From CACIIZ01 sp045565285 (lineage in GTDB: Bacteria > Pseudomonadota > Alphaproteobacteria > Rhodobacterales > Rhodobacteraceae): a DNA stretch of 64,000 bases. Shown in pieces: positions 17,928 to 27,598 of the stretch. The notes under the pieces are model-generated. The model saw only the letters and a program-made list of their open reading frames with translations, was not told the origin of the DNA and made no database searches. Every line of letters begins with the position of its first letter. The stretch's first letter is position 1. Position numbers and translations under genes: made by a program. Location of the stretch: assembly GCA_045565285.1 (NCBI GenBank), contig JBJLFR010000034.1, forward strand, positions 31,317-95,316, written 5' to 3'.

Positions 17928-19004
17928 TTAGTAAGGAAATGGCCAAATTCTAAGTTTTTGTTTAAGTAAATTCCAAAGTTGTGCTAAACCATGAGGTTCA
18001 ACTATAAGAAAAAATATAATTAATCCCCCAATGATTATAAATTCAAAATGAGCTGCAATATCTACGGACCATCCTAATTGCAAAACTAAAAGATTTTTAA
18101 GAGCAACTGGTAATAAAACCATAAAAGCAGCCCCCGCAAATGACCCAAAAATAGAACCTAACCCCCCTATAATAACCATAAATAAAACAATAAAAGATTT
18201 TTGTATACTGAAAGCTTCAGTTGGTTCAACGGCTCCTAAATAAACAGAGAAAAATAATGCTCCAGCAATTCCTACATAAAAAGAGCTAACTGCAAACGCA
18301 GAAAGCTTGGCAACAAGGGGATTTACACCAATAATTTCAGCTGCAATGTCCATATCCCTGATTGCCATCCAACTTCTTCCAATTTTTCCCCTAGTAAGGT
18401 TTCTTGCAACCCATGCTAATAAGAAAACGAATATAAAACAAAAAAGATATTTTGCTGCAGGCGAGGATTCTGAACCTGTAATAAAAAAACCACCAACACT
18501 TCTACTTGGAGAAGTTATCATGCCTGTAGCAGAGTAATTATAAAACCAACCTACTTTATTAAATAGCCATATTAAGAAAAATTGAGCTGCTAAAGTGGCA
18601 ACTGCTAAATAAAATCCTTTGATCCTTAAACTTGGCAACCCAAATAGGGTGCCAACAAAAGCAGTTACAAATCCTGATAAAATAACTACAAAAAAGATAT
18701 TTAAATCAGGAAAAGCAGTCATTAATTTATAAGATGCATATGCCCCCACAGCCATAAATCCACCAGTGCCTAGACTTACTTGACCACAATAACCAGTCAA
18801 GATATTTAAACCCAAGGCAGCAATAGCATAGATTAAAAAGGGTAGAAAAACTGCATTAGACCAATAATCATTAATTACAAATGGTATAAATAATAAACCA
18901 ATTATAATAACAAAATAATATCGATACCTATCAAATTTTATTGGAAAGGTTTGACTATCCTGAGCATATGAGGTTTTAAATTCACCAACTTCTCGATATA
19001 ACAT
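17928..19004 (-). CDS. livM: branched-chain-type ABC transporter permease LivM
   Basis: A 358-residue integral membrane protein with many hydrophobic helices and LivM-family motifs, for example ALGLNILTGYCGQVSLGTGGFMAVGAYASY near residue 65 onward and IGRSWMAIRDMDIAAEIIGVN, the cytoplasmic EAA-like loop that contacts the ATPases. Together with LivH it forms the inner-membrane channel. It starts 2 bases after the livH stop codon, so the two permeases are co-translated. Confidence 0.9.
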   Translation of the reverse strand: MLYREVGEFKTSYAQDSQTFPIKFDRYRYYFVIIIGLLFIPFVINDYWSNAVFLPFLIYAIAALGLNILTGYCGQVSLGTGGFMAVGAYASYKLMTAFPDLNIFFVVILSGFVTAFVGTLFGLPSLRIKGFYLAVATLAAQFFLIWLFNKVGWFYNYSATGMITSPSRSVGGFFITGSESSPAAKYLFCFIFVFLLAWVARNLTRGKIGRSWMAIRDMDIAAEIIGVNPLVAKLSAFAVSSFYVGIAGALFFSVYLGAVEPTEAFSIQKSFIVLFMVIIGGLGSIFGSFAGAAFMVLLPVALKNLLVLQLGWSVDIAAHFEFIIIGGLIIFFLIVEPHGLAQLWNLLKQKLRIWPFPY

Positions 19005-19006
19005 TG

Positions 19007-20008
19007 TTAAACTCTTTCTATAATTTTCTCACCAAATAAGCCTTGAGGCCTAAATACTAAAAATAATAACGCTAGAACATATGCAAACCAATTTTCAGTA
19101 GCTCCACCAATAATGGGTGACATAAAAAACTCGAATAATTTTTCTCCTGCACCAATTATTAACCCTCCAACAATTGCACCAGGTATTGAGGTAAATCCTC
19201 CCAGCATAAGAACCGGTAAAGCCTTTAGAGCTATTAAAGACAATGAAAATTGAACCCCTGATTTTGCGCCCCACATCATTCCAGCTACCAATGCCACAAA
19301 ACCCGAAATTGACCAAACAAGCACCCATATTACTCTTAAACTTATGCCTACAGAAAGTGCCGCCTGATGATCATCAGCTACTGCTCTCAATGCTCTCCCT
19401 GATTTAGTATATTGAGAAAATAAAGTAAGAACTAAAACAAGGCTTATAGCTATGATGGCCGCCCACACATCCAGAAGATCAATATACATACCGTAAAATT
19501 TTTCACCTTCTGCAGCCCAACCTATTGTGAAATCCTCAAACCAAAATGATCCCCCTTGGGGAATTCCAACATTTAGTGTTTTTACATCAGAGCCCCACAT
19601 TAAGTCCCCGAAACCTTCCATAAAATAGGCTAGTCCAATGGTTGCCATAAACAAAATAATTGGTTCTTGATTAACTAGGTGTTTAAGAACTAATTTTTCA
19701 ACGAGGATGGCAAATAATATCATGATTAATATAGTAAAAACTATTGCTGCAAATGCTGGTAGCGTCCAATCAAAATGGTGAACTTTAGTCCCAAACATTG
19801 CATTTATAAGATGAGCGAAAGGAACTCTTCCTTCCTGCAAACCTACTAAAGTAAGGGCAGCAAATAAAGCCATAACTCCTTGTGCATAATTAAATATACC
19901 TGAAGCCTTAAAAATTAAAACAAAACCTAAAGCTACTAATGAATATAGCACTCCAGCCATTAATCCATTTAGTATAACTTCAATTGTATATAAAAAATCA
20001 GCACTCAT
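19007..20008 (-). CDS. livH: branched-chain-type ABC transporter permease LivH
   Basis: A 333-residue membrane protein of the LivH family: VLYSLVALGFVLIFKASGIFNYAQG is the conserved N-terminal membrane region and KSGRALRAVADDHQAALSVGI is the ATPase-coupling loop. It contains a longer periplasmic insertion (about residues 55-90 and 130-175) than E. coli LivH, a feature common in this environmental subfamily. It lies 9 bases downstream of livG. Confidence 0.9.
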   Translation of the reverse strand: MSADFLYTIEVILNGLMAGVLYSLVALGFVLIFKASGIFNYAQGVMALFAALTLVGLQEGRVPFAHLINAMFGTKVHHFDWTLPAFAAIVFTILIMILFAILVEKLVLKHLVNQEPIILFMATIGLAYFMEGFGDLMWGSDVKTLNVGIPQGGSFWFEDFTIGWAAEGEKFYGMYIDLLDVWAAIIAISLVLVLTLFSQYTKSGRALRAVADDHQAALSVGISLRVIWVLVWSISGFVALVAGMMWGAKSGVQFSLSLIALKALPVLMLGGFTSIPGAIVGGLIIGAGEKLFEFFMSPIIGGATENWFAYVLALLFLVFRPQGLFGEKIIERV

Positions 20009-20017
20009 TATAGACTC

Positions 20018-20800
20018 CTAATGCTCAGAAACACCTAAATAGGCATCAATTACATCTTGATTATTACGTACATCTTCGGGTGTTCCATCGCCAATTTTTT
20101 TTCCATAATCCATTACTACAACTCTATCCGAAATATCCATTACAACTCCCATGTCGTGTTCAATTAAAGCAACTGTTGTCCCAAATTCACTGTTTACATC
20201 TAAAATGTATCTACTCATATCTTCTTTTTCCTCAACATTCATTCCAGCCATAGGTTCATCAAGAAGCAATAATTCAGGTTCTGCTGCTAGTGCTCTACCT
20301 AATTCCACCCTTTTTTGAAGACCATAAGGCAATGCACCAACTGGTGTTTTTCTGATATGTTGTATCTCAAGGAAATCAATTACTTTTTCAACAACTTCTC
20401 TATTTTCATATTCTTCTTTAGAAGCTCCACCTTTCCAGATTATTTGGGAGAAAATACTTTTCTTCATATGTGTAAATCTACCAGTCATAATATTATCTAG
20501 GGCTGTCATACCTTTAAATAATGCTATATTTTGAAAAGTCCTAGCAATACCCTGATGCGCAATCTGATAAGGTTTCATTGAACCTCTTTTTTTACCTCGA
20601 AACCATACCTCCCCTTCCTGAGGATGGTAAAATCCATTTATAACATTTAACATTGATGATTTACCTGCTCCGTTAGGACCAATTATAGCTCTTATTTCTC
20701 CCTTAAATATGTCAAATGAGATATTTTGAATAGCAACAACACCTCCAAAGCGTAAAACTATATTTTTAATATCCATCATTTTCTCATTCTGAAGGTTCAT
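20018..20800 (-). CDS. livG: branched-chain-type ABC transporter ATP-binding protein LivG
   Basis: A 260-residue ABC ATPase: Walker A GPNGAGKSS, signature region LPYGLQKRVELGRAL, Walker B LLLLDEPMAGMNVEE, switch histidine in ALIEHDMGVVMDISDRV. The LPYG form of the signature is normal for LivG proteins. Partner of LivF. Its start overlaps the end of the long-chain acyl-CoA ligase gene by 4 bases, so the ligase and importer are translationally coupled. Confidence 0.9.
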   Translation of the reverse strand: MNLQNEKMMDIKNIVLRFGGVVAIQNISFDIFKGEIRAIIGPNGAGKSSMLNVINGFYHPQEGEVWFRGKKRGSMKPYQIAHQGIARTFQNIALFKGMTALDNIMTGRFTHMKKSIFSQIIWKGGASKEEYENREVVEKVIDFLEIQHIRKTPVGALPYGLQKRVELGRALAAEPELLLLDEPMAGMNVEEKEDMSRYILDVNSEFGTTVALIEHDMGVVMDISDRVVVMDYGKKIGDGTPEDVRNNQDVIDAYLGVSEH

Positions 20801-22746
20801 GCAGCTTTTTCCTTTTTAAATATCTCTTCAAGCTGTTGAATTTTAATTGATGCTGATATTTTACCTTTTCTCCCATCTTCATAGGTTACTTCAGTTTCAG
20901 TATAAATTGCTTTTGATCCATCGTATAAGGCTCTTATTAAGTCAGAATATTTATCACTAACCAAGTTTCTTCTAACTTTTCGAGTTCTAGTAATTTCACC
21001 ATCATCTGGGTCTAACTCCTTGTGGAGAACTAAAAATCTTTTAATTTGACAATCAGATAATTTTTTATCTTTAGAGAGTGATAAATTTACTTCTCTTATA
21101 TGTTCAGCTACCATATTATAAACATCAGGATGTCCAGCTAGTTCTTGATATGATGCATATGAAATATTGTTTTTTTCAGCCCAATTACCTACAGCTGTTA
21201 AATCTATATTTATCATAGCAACACAATATTCTTTTCCAGATCCAAACAAAACTGCTTCTAGAATATTAGGATAAAATTTTAATTTATTCTCAACATATTT
21301 AGGAGCAAATAATGAACCTTTTTTTAACTTTCCTACATCTTTTGCTCTATCAATAATTTTAAGATGTCCTGTCTCTTCATCAATAAAGCCAGCATCACCT
21401 GTAGAAACCCATCCTTCTTTATTTTTAGTTTTTTTTGTATTAGTTTGATCTTTAAAATATTCAACAAACGATCCAGGAGAACGATAAAGTACTTCTCCAG
21501 ATTTTGATATTTTTAATTCAACACCATTTACTGGTACACCTACAGTTTCAGGATGAACTTGTTTGTCAGGTTGACATGTGACAAAAACGCAGGCTTCAGT
21601 CTGACCATAAAGTTGCTTTAAATTGATACCTAGAGATCTAAAAAACTGGAATATTTCTGGTCCGATTGCTTCACCTGCAGTGTAGCCAACCTTTGTATTT
21701 GAAAGACCCATCCTATTTTTTAAAGGACCATAGATAAATATTTCACCAAGAAAATATTTAAACCTATTGAAAAGTCCAACTTTCTTATCTTCTAGAATTT
21801 TCTCTCCGTACTCTTTAGCAACAGACATAAAATAATTAAATAGTGTTTTCTTAAAAGATCCAGCATCGTCTATTTTAAGATTTACAGAAGTTAAAAGAGA
21901 TTCAAAAAAACGGGGAGGTCCAAAAAAGTAACTTGGACCAATTTCGCGCATGTCATCATGTAAAGTTTCTGCACTTTCAGGACAGCATATACACATTCCA
22001 GATTGCAAACCTAATCCCATTGAAAAGGCAAAATCACCAACCCAAGCCATTGGTAGATAACAAATTAGTGAAAAATTACTATCTATTTTATCAAAAATAA
22101 TTCCAGCTTTACCACTTTCAATTACATTTTGATTTGATAAAACAACACCTTTTGATCTTCCGGTAGTACCAGAGGTATAGAGTAAAATTGATTTGGTATC
22201 TAAATTTTGTTTAGCTTGTCTCTTTTTTAGCTCAGTTTGAAGTTTGGATATATTTTTGAATTTATCTAGCGAAGAAATATCATTTAAAGAATACAAATTA
22301 CTTTTTTGATAATTCCTTAGCCCTCTTGGATCTAAATAAACTATATTTTTTAATAATGGGATATCTTTTTTTATTTCTAATAATTTATCAACCTGCTCCT
22401 GATTTTCTACTATTGCCATTTTTGCAGAGCTATGAGAAATTGGAAAAATCATCTCCTGCGCAACAGCATCTTGATAAATAGGAGTTGGGATTGCACCAAC
22501 ATTTTGAGAAGCAATTATCGCCCAATATAAATGAGGTCTATTACGTCCAATAATACAAATATGATCTCCTTCTTTAATTCCTAGTTCAATTAAACCTAAA
22601 GACATATGAGTTACATACTCATAAACATCTTTCCAAGACCAAGATTGCCAAATCCCAAACTCTTTTTCTCTAAAAGCTGGTTTATTGGAAAATTTAATTG
22701 AATTTCTTTGGAGAATAGCTGGCAATGTGTTTAAATTTTCAGTCAA
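20797..22746 (-). CDS. long-chain acyl-CoA synthetase (FAA1-type AMP ligase)
   Basis: A 649-residue ANL ligase of the eukaryote-like FAA1 type. The P-loop is LLYTSGTTGRSKG, followed by CYLPMAWVGDFAFSMG, LKQLYGQTEACVF and the hinge STGDAGFIDEETGHLKIIDRAKD. The C-terminal part has TRTRKVRR in place of a plain KxxR motif. It is the first gene of the ABC importer operon, starting with a TTG. Such ligases regularly head environmental liv clusters and probably trap the imported acid as its CoA ester; whether the substrate is a fatty acid is not established. Confidence 0.82.
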   Translation of the reverse strand: MTENLNTLPAILQRNSIKFSNKPAFREKEFGIWQSWSWKDVYEYVTHMSLGLIELGIKEGDHICIIGRNRPHLYWAIIASQNVGAIPTPIYQDAVAQEMIFPISHSSAKMAIVENQEQVDKLLEIKKDIPLLKNIVYLDPRGLRNYQKSNLYSLNDISSLDKFKNISKLQTELKKRQAKQNLDTKSILLYTSGTTGRSKGVVLSNQNVIESGKAGIIFDKIDSNFSLICYLPMAWVGDFAFSMGLGLQSGMCICCPESAETLHDDMREIGPSYFFGPPRFFESLLTSVNLKIDDAGSFKKTLFNYFMSVAKEYGEKILEDKKVGLFNRFKYFLGEIFIYGPLKNRMGLSNTKVGYTAGEAIGPEIFQFFRSLGINLKQLYGQTEACVFVTCQPDKQVHPETVGVPVNGVELKISKSGEVLYRSPGSFVEYFKDQTNTKKTKNKEGWVSTGDAGFIDEETGHLKIIDRAKDVGKLKKGSLFAPKYVENKLKFYPNILEAVLFGSGKEYCVAMINIDLTAVGNWAEKNNISYASYQELAGHPDVYNMVAEHIREVNLSLSKDKKLSDCQIKRFLVLHKELDPDDGEITRTRKVRRNLVSDKYSDLIRALYDGSKAIYTETEVTYEDGRKGKISASIKIQQLEEIFKKEKAA

Positions 22747-22837
22747 TTATAAATAACCAATCTAACTATATTAAATAAATAAGCCGTTATATATTTTTAA
22801 TTATTTTTTGCAAGTACTCTTTTTTGACTCAAAAAAA

Positions 22838-23791
22838 TTAACTTACCATAATACATAATATTTCAAAAAGAATTGATGAACCTAGAAATGCAGTACCACC
22901 ACTGTTATCAAAAGGTGGTGAAATTTCTACAACGTCTGCACCAATTAAATTTATACCAGACAGTTTTCTGATTACTTCTAAGGCTTGAAAAGAATTTGGG
23001 CCTCCTACCTCAGGAGTGCCGGTTCCAGGAGCAAATGCAGGATCTATAAAATCAATATCATAAGAAAGATATGTTTTTTTGTCACCTAAAATTGATTTAA
23101 CTTCTGAAATTACATCAGAAATTCCTCTTTCAAAGAATTCCTCTATTGTTATAATTCTAATCCCTTCACTAAGAGCAAAATCCCTATCTTCACTATCATA
23201 GTTAGTTCCTCTTATGCCAACTTGAACAGTTCTCTTTGGATCAATTAGGTTTTGTTCAACTGCTCTTCTAAATGGTGTTCCATGTGTATACATTTGACCA
23301 TCAAAATAACTATGAAATAAATCTGTGTGACTATCAAATTGTATCAACCCTACTGATTCATTCTTTGCTAAAGACCGAAGGATTGGCAATGAACAAAGAT
23401 GGTCACCTCCAACAGTTAATGGTAAGATATTCAATTCTTTTATTTTTAAAAAATAATTTTCAAATCTTTTTAAAGAATCTTCCAAACTTGCAGGATTTGG
23501 AGCTACGTCACCTAAATCAGCACAGTTTTTTAAATCAAAAGGACGTAAATTACTTACACCATGTTGTGCTCTAATCATAGTGGACATATCTCTTACTTGT
23601 CTTGGACCATGCCTTGGGCCAGGTCTATTAGTTGTTCCTGCATCCCATGGTGCACCAATTATCCCAATATCAACTTGAGTAATTTTGTCATCATTAAAAC
23701 CCACATATGGAAGCCTCATAAAAGTTGGCATTCCAGCAAAACGAGGTAATTCGAAACCTGAAATTGGTTTAAAAAAATTCTTATTTCCCAT
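22838..23791 (-). CDS. agmatinase / guanidino-acid ureohydrolase family
   Basis: A 317-residue ureohydrolase of full family length. The N-terminus PRFAGMPTFMRLP and GIIGAPWDAGTTNRPGPRHGPR are typical; metal ligands lie in GGDHL, FDSHTDLF and SYDIDFIDPAFAPGTGTPE. It hydrolyses a guanidino group to urea and an amine or amino acid. It is clearly a different subgroup from the enzyme encoded near 8 kb (DSHTD rather than DAHLD). It is followed, on the same strand, by nothing until the ligase gene 91 bases away, and preceded by glycerate kinase with a 16-base gap. Confidence 0.85.
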   Translation of the reverse strand: MGNKNFFKPISGFELPRFAGMPTFMRLPYVGFNDDKITQVDIGIIGAPWDAGTTNRPGPRHGPRQVRDMSTMIRAQHGVSNLRPFDLKNCADLGDVAPNPASLEDSLKRFENYFLKIKELNILPLTVGGDHLCSLPILRSLAKNESVGLIQFDSHTDLFHSYFDGQMYTHGTPFRRAVEQNLIDPKRTVQVGIRGTNYDSEDRDFALSEGIRIITIEEFFERGISDVISEVKSILGDKKTYLSYDIDFIDPAFAPGTGTPEVGGPNSFQALEVIRKLSGINLIGADVVEISPPFDNSGGTAFLGSSILFEILCIMVS

Positions 23792-23807
23792 AGCTTATCT
23801 CCATTTA

Positions 23808-25094
23808 TTAGCTATTAACTATAACTGCCCGAAAATCATTTACATTTGTACCTGTAGCTCCAGTTATGAATAACTCACCAGTTGTTTTAAAAGCTATATA
23901 TGAATTATTTTCAAACAAAAGTTTTTCTGGAATCAAATTTTTACTTCTAATTTTAAATAATGTATTTTCATCAATTATTGCACCTGCATTTTCTTCAGTC
24001 CCATCAATACCATCCGTATCGGCTGACAATGCAACAAAGGAATTAATTTGTAATAACTCAAATTGAATAGCAAGACTTAAAAGGTATTCTGTATTTCTAC
24101 CGCCTTTTCCCTTTGGATTTTTTACTTTAACCGAGGCCTCCCCTCCAGAAAAAAAACATAATTTTTTATTCGTATTTTTTATATTATTTTTTTTTATATA
24201 ATTTTTTATAAAAGTAGAATGTTCTTTAGCTAAATCTACTGCATATCCTTGACTTTGATCCGATATAACTATTACTTCAAAATCCATCAATTTAGCAAGA
24301 TTATAAGTAGTATTCATAGATTTTTTTGCTGAAGCCACCAAATAAGAATAATTATTTTTAAAAATTTTATCTTTAATAGAGGGAGTATCATTATTGCTAT
24401 TTTTAATATGGTTTAATATTTTTTTTGGCAAAATTATATCATACTTATTTATACAGTTAATGGCATCAGAAGTTTTACCAAAACTAGGTAATGTAGGACC
24501 AGAAGATACTTGTGACAGGTCATCTCCTGGAATATCTGAAACCACATAAGTTTTAACTCTAGAAGGATATGCAATTCTTGCCAATCTACCTCCTTTAATT
24601 ACTGAAAAATGCTTTCTAATTAGGTTGGTTTCTTGAATTGTCATTCCTGAATGTATTAGTTTTTTGTTCAAATTTATTTCATCCTCTAAATTAAAACCAA
24701 TTGGAGGAGCAGGTAAAAGTGACGACCCCCCGCCTGAAACAAAAAATATTAATAAATCATTTTTTCCAAGTTTACTGACTTGATCAATCAAATATTTAGA
24801 AGCTATGAGACCATTTTTATCAGGAATGGGGTGTCCAGCAAAAAAAATTTTAAATTCATTTAAATTATTTGGAATTTTTTTTATTTTTGTAGATATGATG
24901 ATACCTTCATATTGTGATTTAATTTTTTCTTTAATTTTTTCACAATATGGAATTGATGCTTTTCCTACCCCAACTAATAAAGTTTTCCCTTTAATTTCAA
25001 TTTTTTTGAAGTTTTTAAGGCACAGTTCTGGAGTAGCTGCTTCAACATACTTTAAGAAAAAAATTGCAAGTTTATCCCTCAAAATTTGATTCAA
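23808..25094 (-). CDS. glycerate 2-kinase (GckA/TtuD, MOFRL family)
   Basis: A 428-residue protein of the DUF4147/MOFRL glycerate kinase family. Motifs include VGVGKASIPYCEKI near the N-terminus, FVSGGGSSLLPAPP in the nucleotide-binding region, YVVSDIPGDDLSQVSSGPT, and the C-terminal CFFSGGEASVKVKNPKGKGGRNTEY. It phosphorylates D-glycerate to 2-phosphoglycerate, linking glyoxylate or hydroxypyruvate metabolism to glycolysis. It lies between a short-chain dehydrogenase and the agmatinase-family gene, all on the minus strand with gaps of about 15 bases. Confidence 0.87.
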   Translation of the reverse strand: MNQILRDKLAIFFLKYVEAATPELCLKNFKKIEIKGKTLLVGVGKASIPYCEKIKEKIKSQYEGIIISTKIKKIPNNLNEFKIFFAGHPIPDKNGLIASKYLIDQVSKLGKNDLLIFFVSGGGSSLLPAPPIGFNLEDEINLNKKLIHSGMTIQETNLIRKHFSVIKGGRLARIAYPSRVKTYVVSDIPGDDLSQVSSGPTLPSFGKTSDAINCINKYDIILPKKILNHIKNSNNDTPSIKDKIFKNNYSYLVASAKKSMNTTYNLAKLMDFEVIVISDQSQGYAVDLAKEHSTFIKNYIKKNNIKNTNKKLCFFSGGEASVKVKNPKGKGGRNTEYLLSLAIQFELLQINSFVALSADTDGIDGTEENAGAIIDENTLFKIRSKNLIPEKLLFENNSYIAFKTTGELFITGATGTNVNDFRAVIVNS

Positions 25095-25109
25095 AATAAA
25101 ATTTTTCTA

Positions 25110-25850
25110 CTAAACATGCTGACCACCATTAATATGAAGCTCTTCTCCACTAATGTAGCTTGATTCATTGCTACAAAGAAAAAAAATGGTATTAGCTACT
25201 TCTTCTGGCAAACCTAGTCTTCTTAGCGGTATTTTTTTTACTATTTCATCTGTACCTTCACTAAGAATATCAGTTTCTACTTCTCCTGGGGCAATGGCAT
25301 TTACCCTAACTTTAAGTGGCCCGAAATCAGCAGCCATTTCCCTAGTAAGAGCTGATAATGCAGCTTTTGAAGTGGCATATGCTGGACCTGCAAATGGATG
25401 TACTCTGCTACCTGCAATGGAAGTGACATTTACAATAGCTCCTCTTGCAGATGCTAATTCTTTTTGTAACTCCCTTGCTAATACTACGGATGCAAAAAAA
25501 TTTACATGAAACACTTGCCCCCAAGTCTTTAGATCAGTATTCAAAGTGTTTAATCTTGATCCATTTTTACTTTTTGGGGAAATACCTGCATTATTGACTA
25601 AAGCATGAAGTTTTGATCCTATTCTAGACTTTATCTCTTCTATTGCTTCTATAGTTTGGTTGGGTTTTGATAAATCAAGTTGAATATGATTTCTCTCACC
25701 TCCTGGCCATGGACATCTATCATCAAAGGGCTGTCTTGAACATGTAATTACTCTCCAATTCTCAGAAGCAAATTTCTTAACGGTTGCATGACCTATACCT
25801 CTGCTTGCACCAGTTAAAACAACAATTTTTTGATTTCTATCTTCAATCAT
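25110..25850 (-). CDS. short-chain dehydrogenase/reductase (SDR)
   Basis: A 246-residue classical SDR. The cofactor motif is TGASRGIGHA, NNAGIS follows in strand 4, and the catalytic tetrad can be traced as N in the helix 4 region, S in VNVTSIAGS, Y and K in YATSKAALS. The C-terminus (SSYISGEELHINGGQHV) is standard. It oxidises or reduces an alcohol/carbonyl with NAD(P)H. Because it precedes glycerate kinase it might form or consume a hydroxy acid, but family resemblance alone does not fix a substrate. Confidence 0.82.
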   Translation of the reverse strand: MIEDRNQKIVVLTGASRGIGHATVKKFASENWRVITCSRQPFDDRCPWPGGERNHIQLDLSKPNQTIEAIEEIKSRIGSKLHALVNNAGISPKSKNGSRLNTLNTDLKTWGQVFHVNFFASVVLARELQKELASARGAIVNVTSIAGSRVHPFAGPAYATSKAALSALTREMAADFGPLKVRVNAIAPGEVETDILSEGTDEIVKKIPLRRLGLPEEVANTIFFLCSNESSYISGEELHINGGQHV

Positions 25851-25996
25851 ATATTCTCATAAAAAAAAGATATTTATAATCTTCTCAAATACTATTTTGA
25901 CAGCAAATTAAAGTTACTTTTTCTTAAAACAATAATCAAGTTGATTAATTTATAAAATAATTTTTATATTAAAATTAATGATGAAATTATGCGTTA

Positions 25997-27085
25997 TTAC
26001 TTTATGATGCCTTCAGAAAACACACATAAAACTCTTGCTTTTTTATCTAATAAAAATTCTCCCCTTTGATTTAATTTTTGTAAAGCAACAAAACCAGCAG
26101 AACTAGATTGAGAAATATTTATACCTCGTTTGGCTAAAAATTTAGTCCCTTTTAATGATTCATTCTCAGTTATACTAACAAATGCATTTGCTGTTTTTGA
26201 AAGTGAATAAAATGCTTGTCTCGAGGGATATTTACAGTCTAGCCTTCCCATAGTAGAGGCTGGACCATTAACACTAATAGGTTTTTCCATTTCTATTGAC
26301 TTTTGCAAACACGGAGCATAACTAGGCTCTACGATAATAATAATTGGAAAATATCCTAATTTTTTTCTACAATATGCCGCAAAAGAAGCAGCTAATCCAC
26401 CAACTCCTGCTTGCAAAAATATATGAGTTGGATCCTGATCAATTTTATCAAGTGCCTGACTTATTGAAATTAAATAACCCTCCATTACATCCAAGCCAAC
26501 ATCATAATTTTCCCAAGTAGAGTCTGAAATCAAAATCCAGTCATTTCTTTTTGAATCATCTATTGCTGCCTTCAAAGATTCATCATATGAATTTCCAACA
26601 ACAGAAACAGTTGATCCCAATGATTTTAATTGCGAAATAAAATTTTTTGGCACATTTTTAGAAACATAAATAATAGATTTTGCTCCAAATAATTTTGCTC
26701 CAGTGGCTAACGATAAACCATGGTTTCCTGCACTTGCAGTAGAAAATATTTTACCTTTCAATTTTTCTTTTGCTTGTAAAAGTAAATTGTCACTATTTTT
26801 ATCAATAAAATTTCCTAAAGCCATCTTTGCTAGAGCATAAACTGCTCCAAGAGCTTTAAAACTTCCTAGACCTAATCTGTTAGATTCATCAATAGCAGTT
26901 AAAGATTTTATTCCTATCTCTGCACTTATTTCTTTAAGATTAAGTAAATTTACTTCATCCCTTTTGGGACATTGGTTAAAAAATTTTAAAGGTTTAGTTA
27001 TATTATCGCTGACAATTCTACTTGATAAGGGATCAATGCCATCGTTAAAACCTTTTGTTACATTAGGGTTAAGTATAATTTTCAA
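25997..27085 (-). CDS. diaminopropionate ammonia-lyase-like PLP enzyme
   Basis: A 362-residue fold-type II PLP enzyme. The PLP lysine lies in DESNRLGLGSFKALGAVYA, the motif characteristic of diaminopropionate ammonia-lyase (YgeX/DpaL); STASAGNHGLSLATGAKLFGAKS binds the phosphate region and QAGVGGLAASFAAY is the glycine-rich loop. It would eliminate ammonia from 2,3-diaminopropionate or a similar amino acid to give pyruvate. It is about 35 residues shorter than E. coli YgeX. Threonine/serine dehydratase activity remains possible. Confidence 0.75.
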   Translation of the reverse strand: MKIILNPNVTKGFNDGIDPLSSRIVSDNITKPLKFFNQCPKRDEVNLLNLKEISAEIGIKSLTAIDESNRLGLGSFKALGAVYALAKMALGNFIDKNSDNLLLQAKEKLKGKIFSTASAGNHGLSLATGAKLFGAKSIIYVSKNVPKNFISQLKSLGSTVSVVGNSYDESLKAAIDDSKRNDWILISDSTWENYDVGLDVMEGYLISISQALDKIDQDPTHIFLQAGVGGLAASFAAYCRKKLGYFPIIIIVEPSYAPCLQKSIEMEKPISVNGPASTMGRLDCKYPSRQAFYSLSKTANAFVSITENESLKGTKFLAKRGINISQSSSAGFVALQKLNQRGEFLLDKKARVLCVFSEGIIK

Positions 27086-27190
27086 CTTATTATAAAATCC
27101 ATCTTCAATGTATTATGCAATTTATTCTTATAAATATTAATTTAATTCAAATTTTATAATATAGATTAAAGTTTATCTAAATAAAGAAAC

Positions 27191-27574
27191 CTATTTTTCT
27201 TCTTTTTTCTTATCCTGAGGTAAAGGCTGTTTTTTAATTGGTGTTGGGATTAATGCTTTTTTTACTACCCCATTAACAGAAGACCCGTCTTCAATTGCTA
27301 GTATTTCATAGGTAATCTCAGCATCAACTGAAGCACCAGTTTCTAATCTAATTGATTTACCTTTAATTTTCCCTTTGAATTTACCACTGATAATAATTTC
27401 ATCAGCAGTTAGAGTTCCGTCCATGGAAGATTCAGGTCCTAATATAACTTTTTCACCATTTATATTACCATTTATACGACCATCAATTTGTAACTCACCT
27501 TTACAAGAAATTGATCCTTTGAGGCTGAAACTATTAGCTAGTATTGAACTAGAAAATTTTTGATCTGAAAACAA
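27191..27574 (-). CDS. bactofilin family cytoskeletal protein
   Basis: A 127-residue bactofilin. After a short disordered head, the core is a repeated beta-helix pattern: GSISCKGELQIDGRINGNING, then EKVILGPESSMDGTLTADEI and GKFKGKIKGKSIRLETGASV, with the small/hydrophobic spacing of stacked strands, followed by a charged tail. Bactofilins polymerise into membrane-associated filaments affecting cell shape or polar localisation. No adjacent M23 peptidase, the most frequent partner, is present; the neighbour is a 111-residue protein of unknown function 24 bases upstream. Confidence 0.85.
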   Translation of the reverse strand: MFSDQKFSSSILANSFSLKGSISCKGELQIDGRINGNINGEKVILGPESSMDGTLTADEIIISGKFKGKIKGKSIRLETGASVDAEITYEILAIEDGSSVNGVVKKALIPTPIKKQPLPQDKKKEEK

Positions 27575-27598
27575 ATTCCACTCCTAATTTTTAAAAAA

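Noticed and set aside
25168..25509. 113-codon open frame opposite the short-chain dehydrogenase
   Set aside because: It mirrors the conserved SDR sequence on the other strand and has no independent support.
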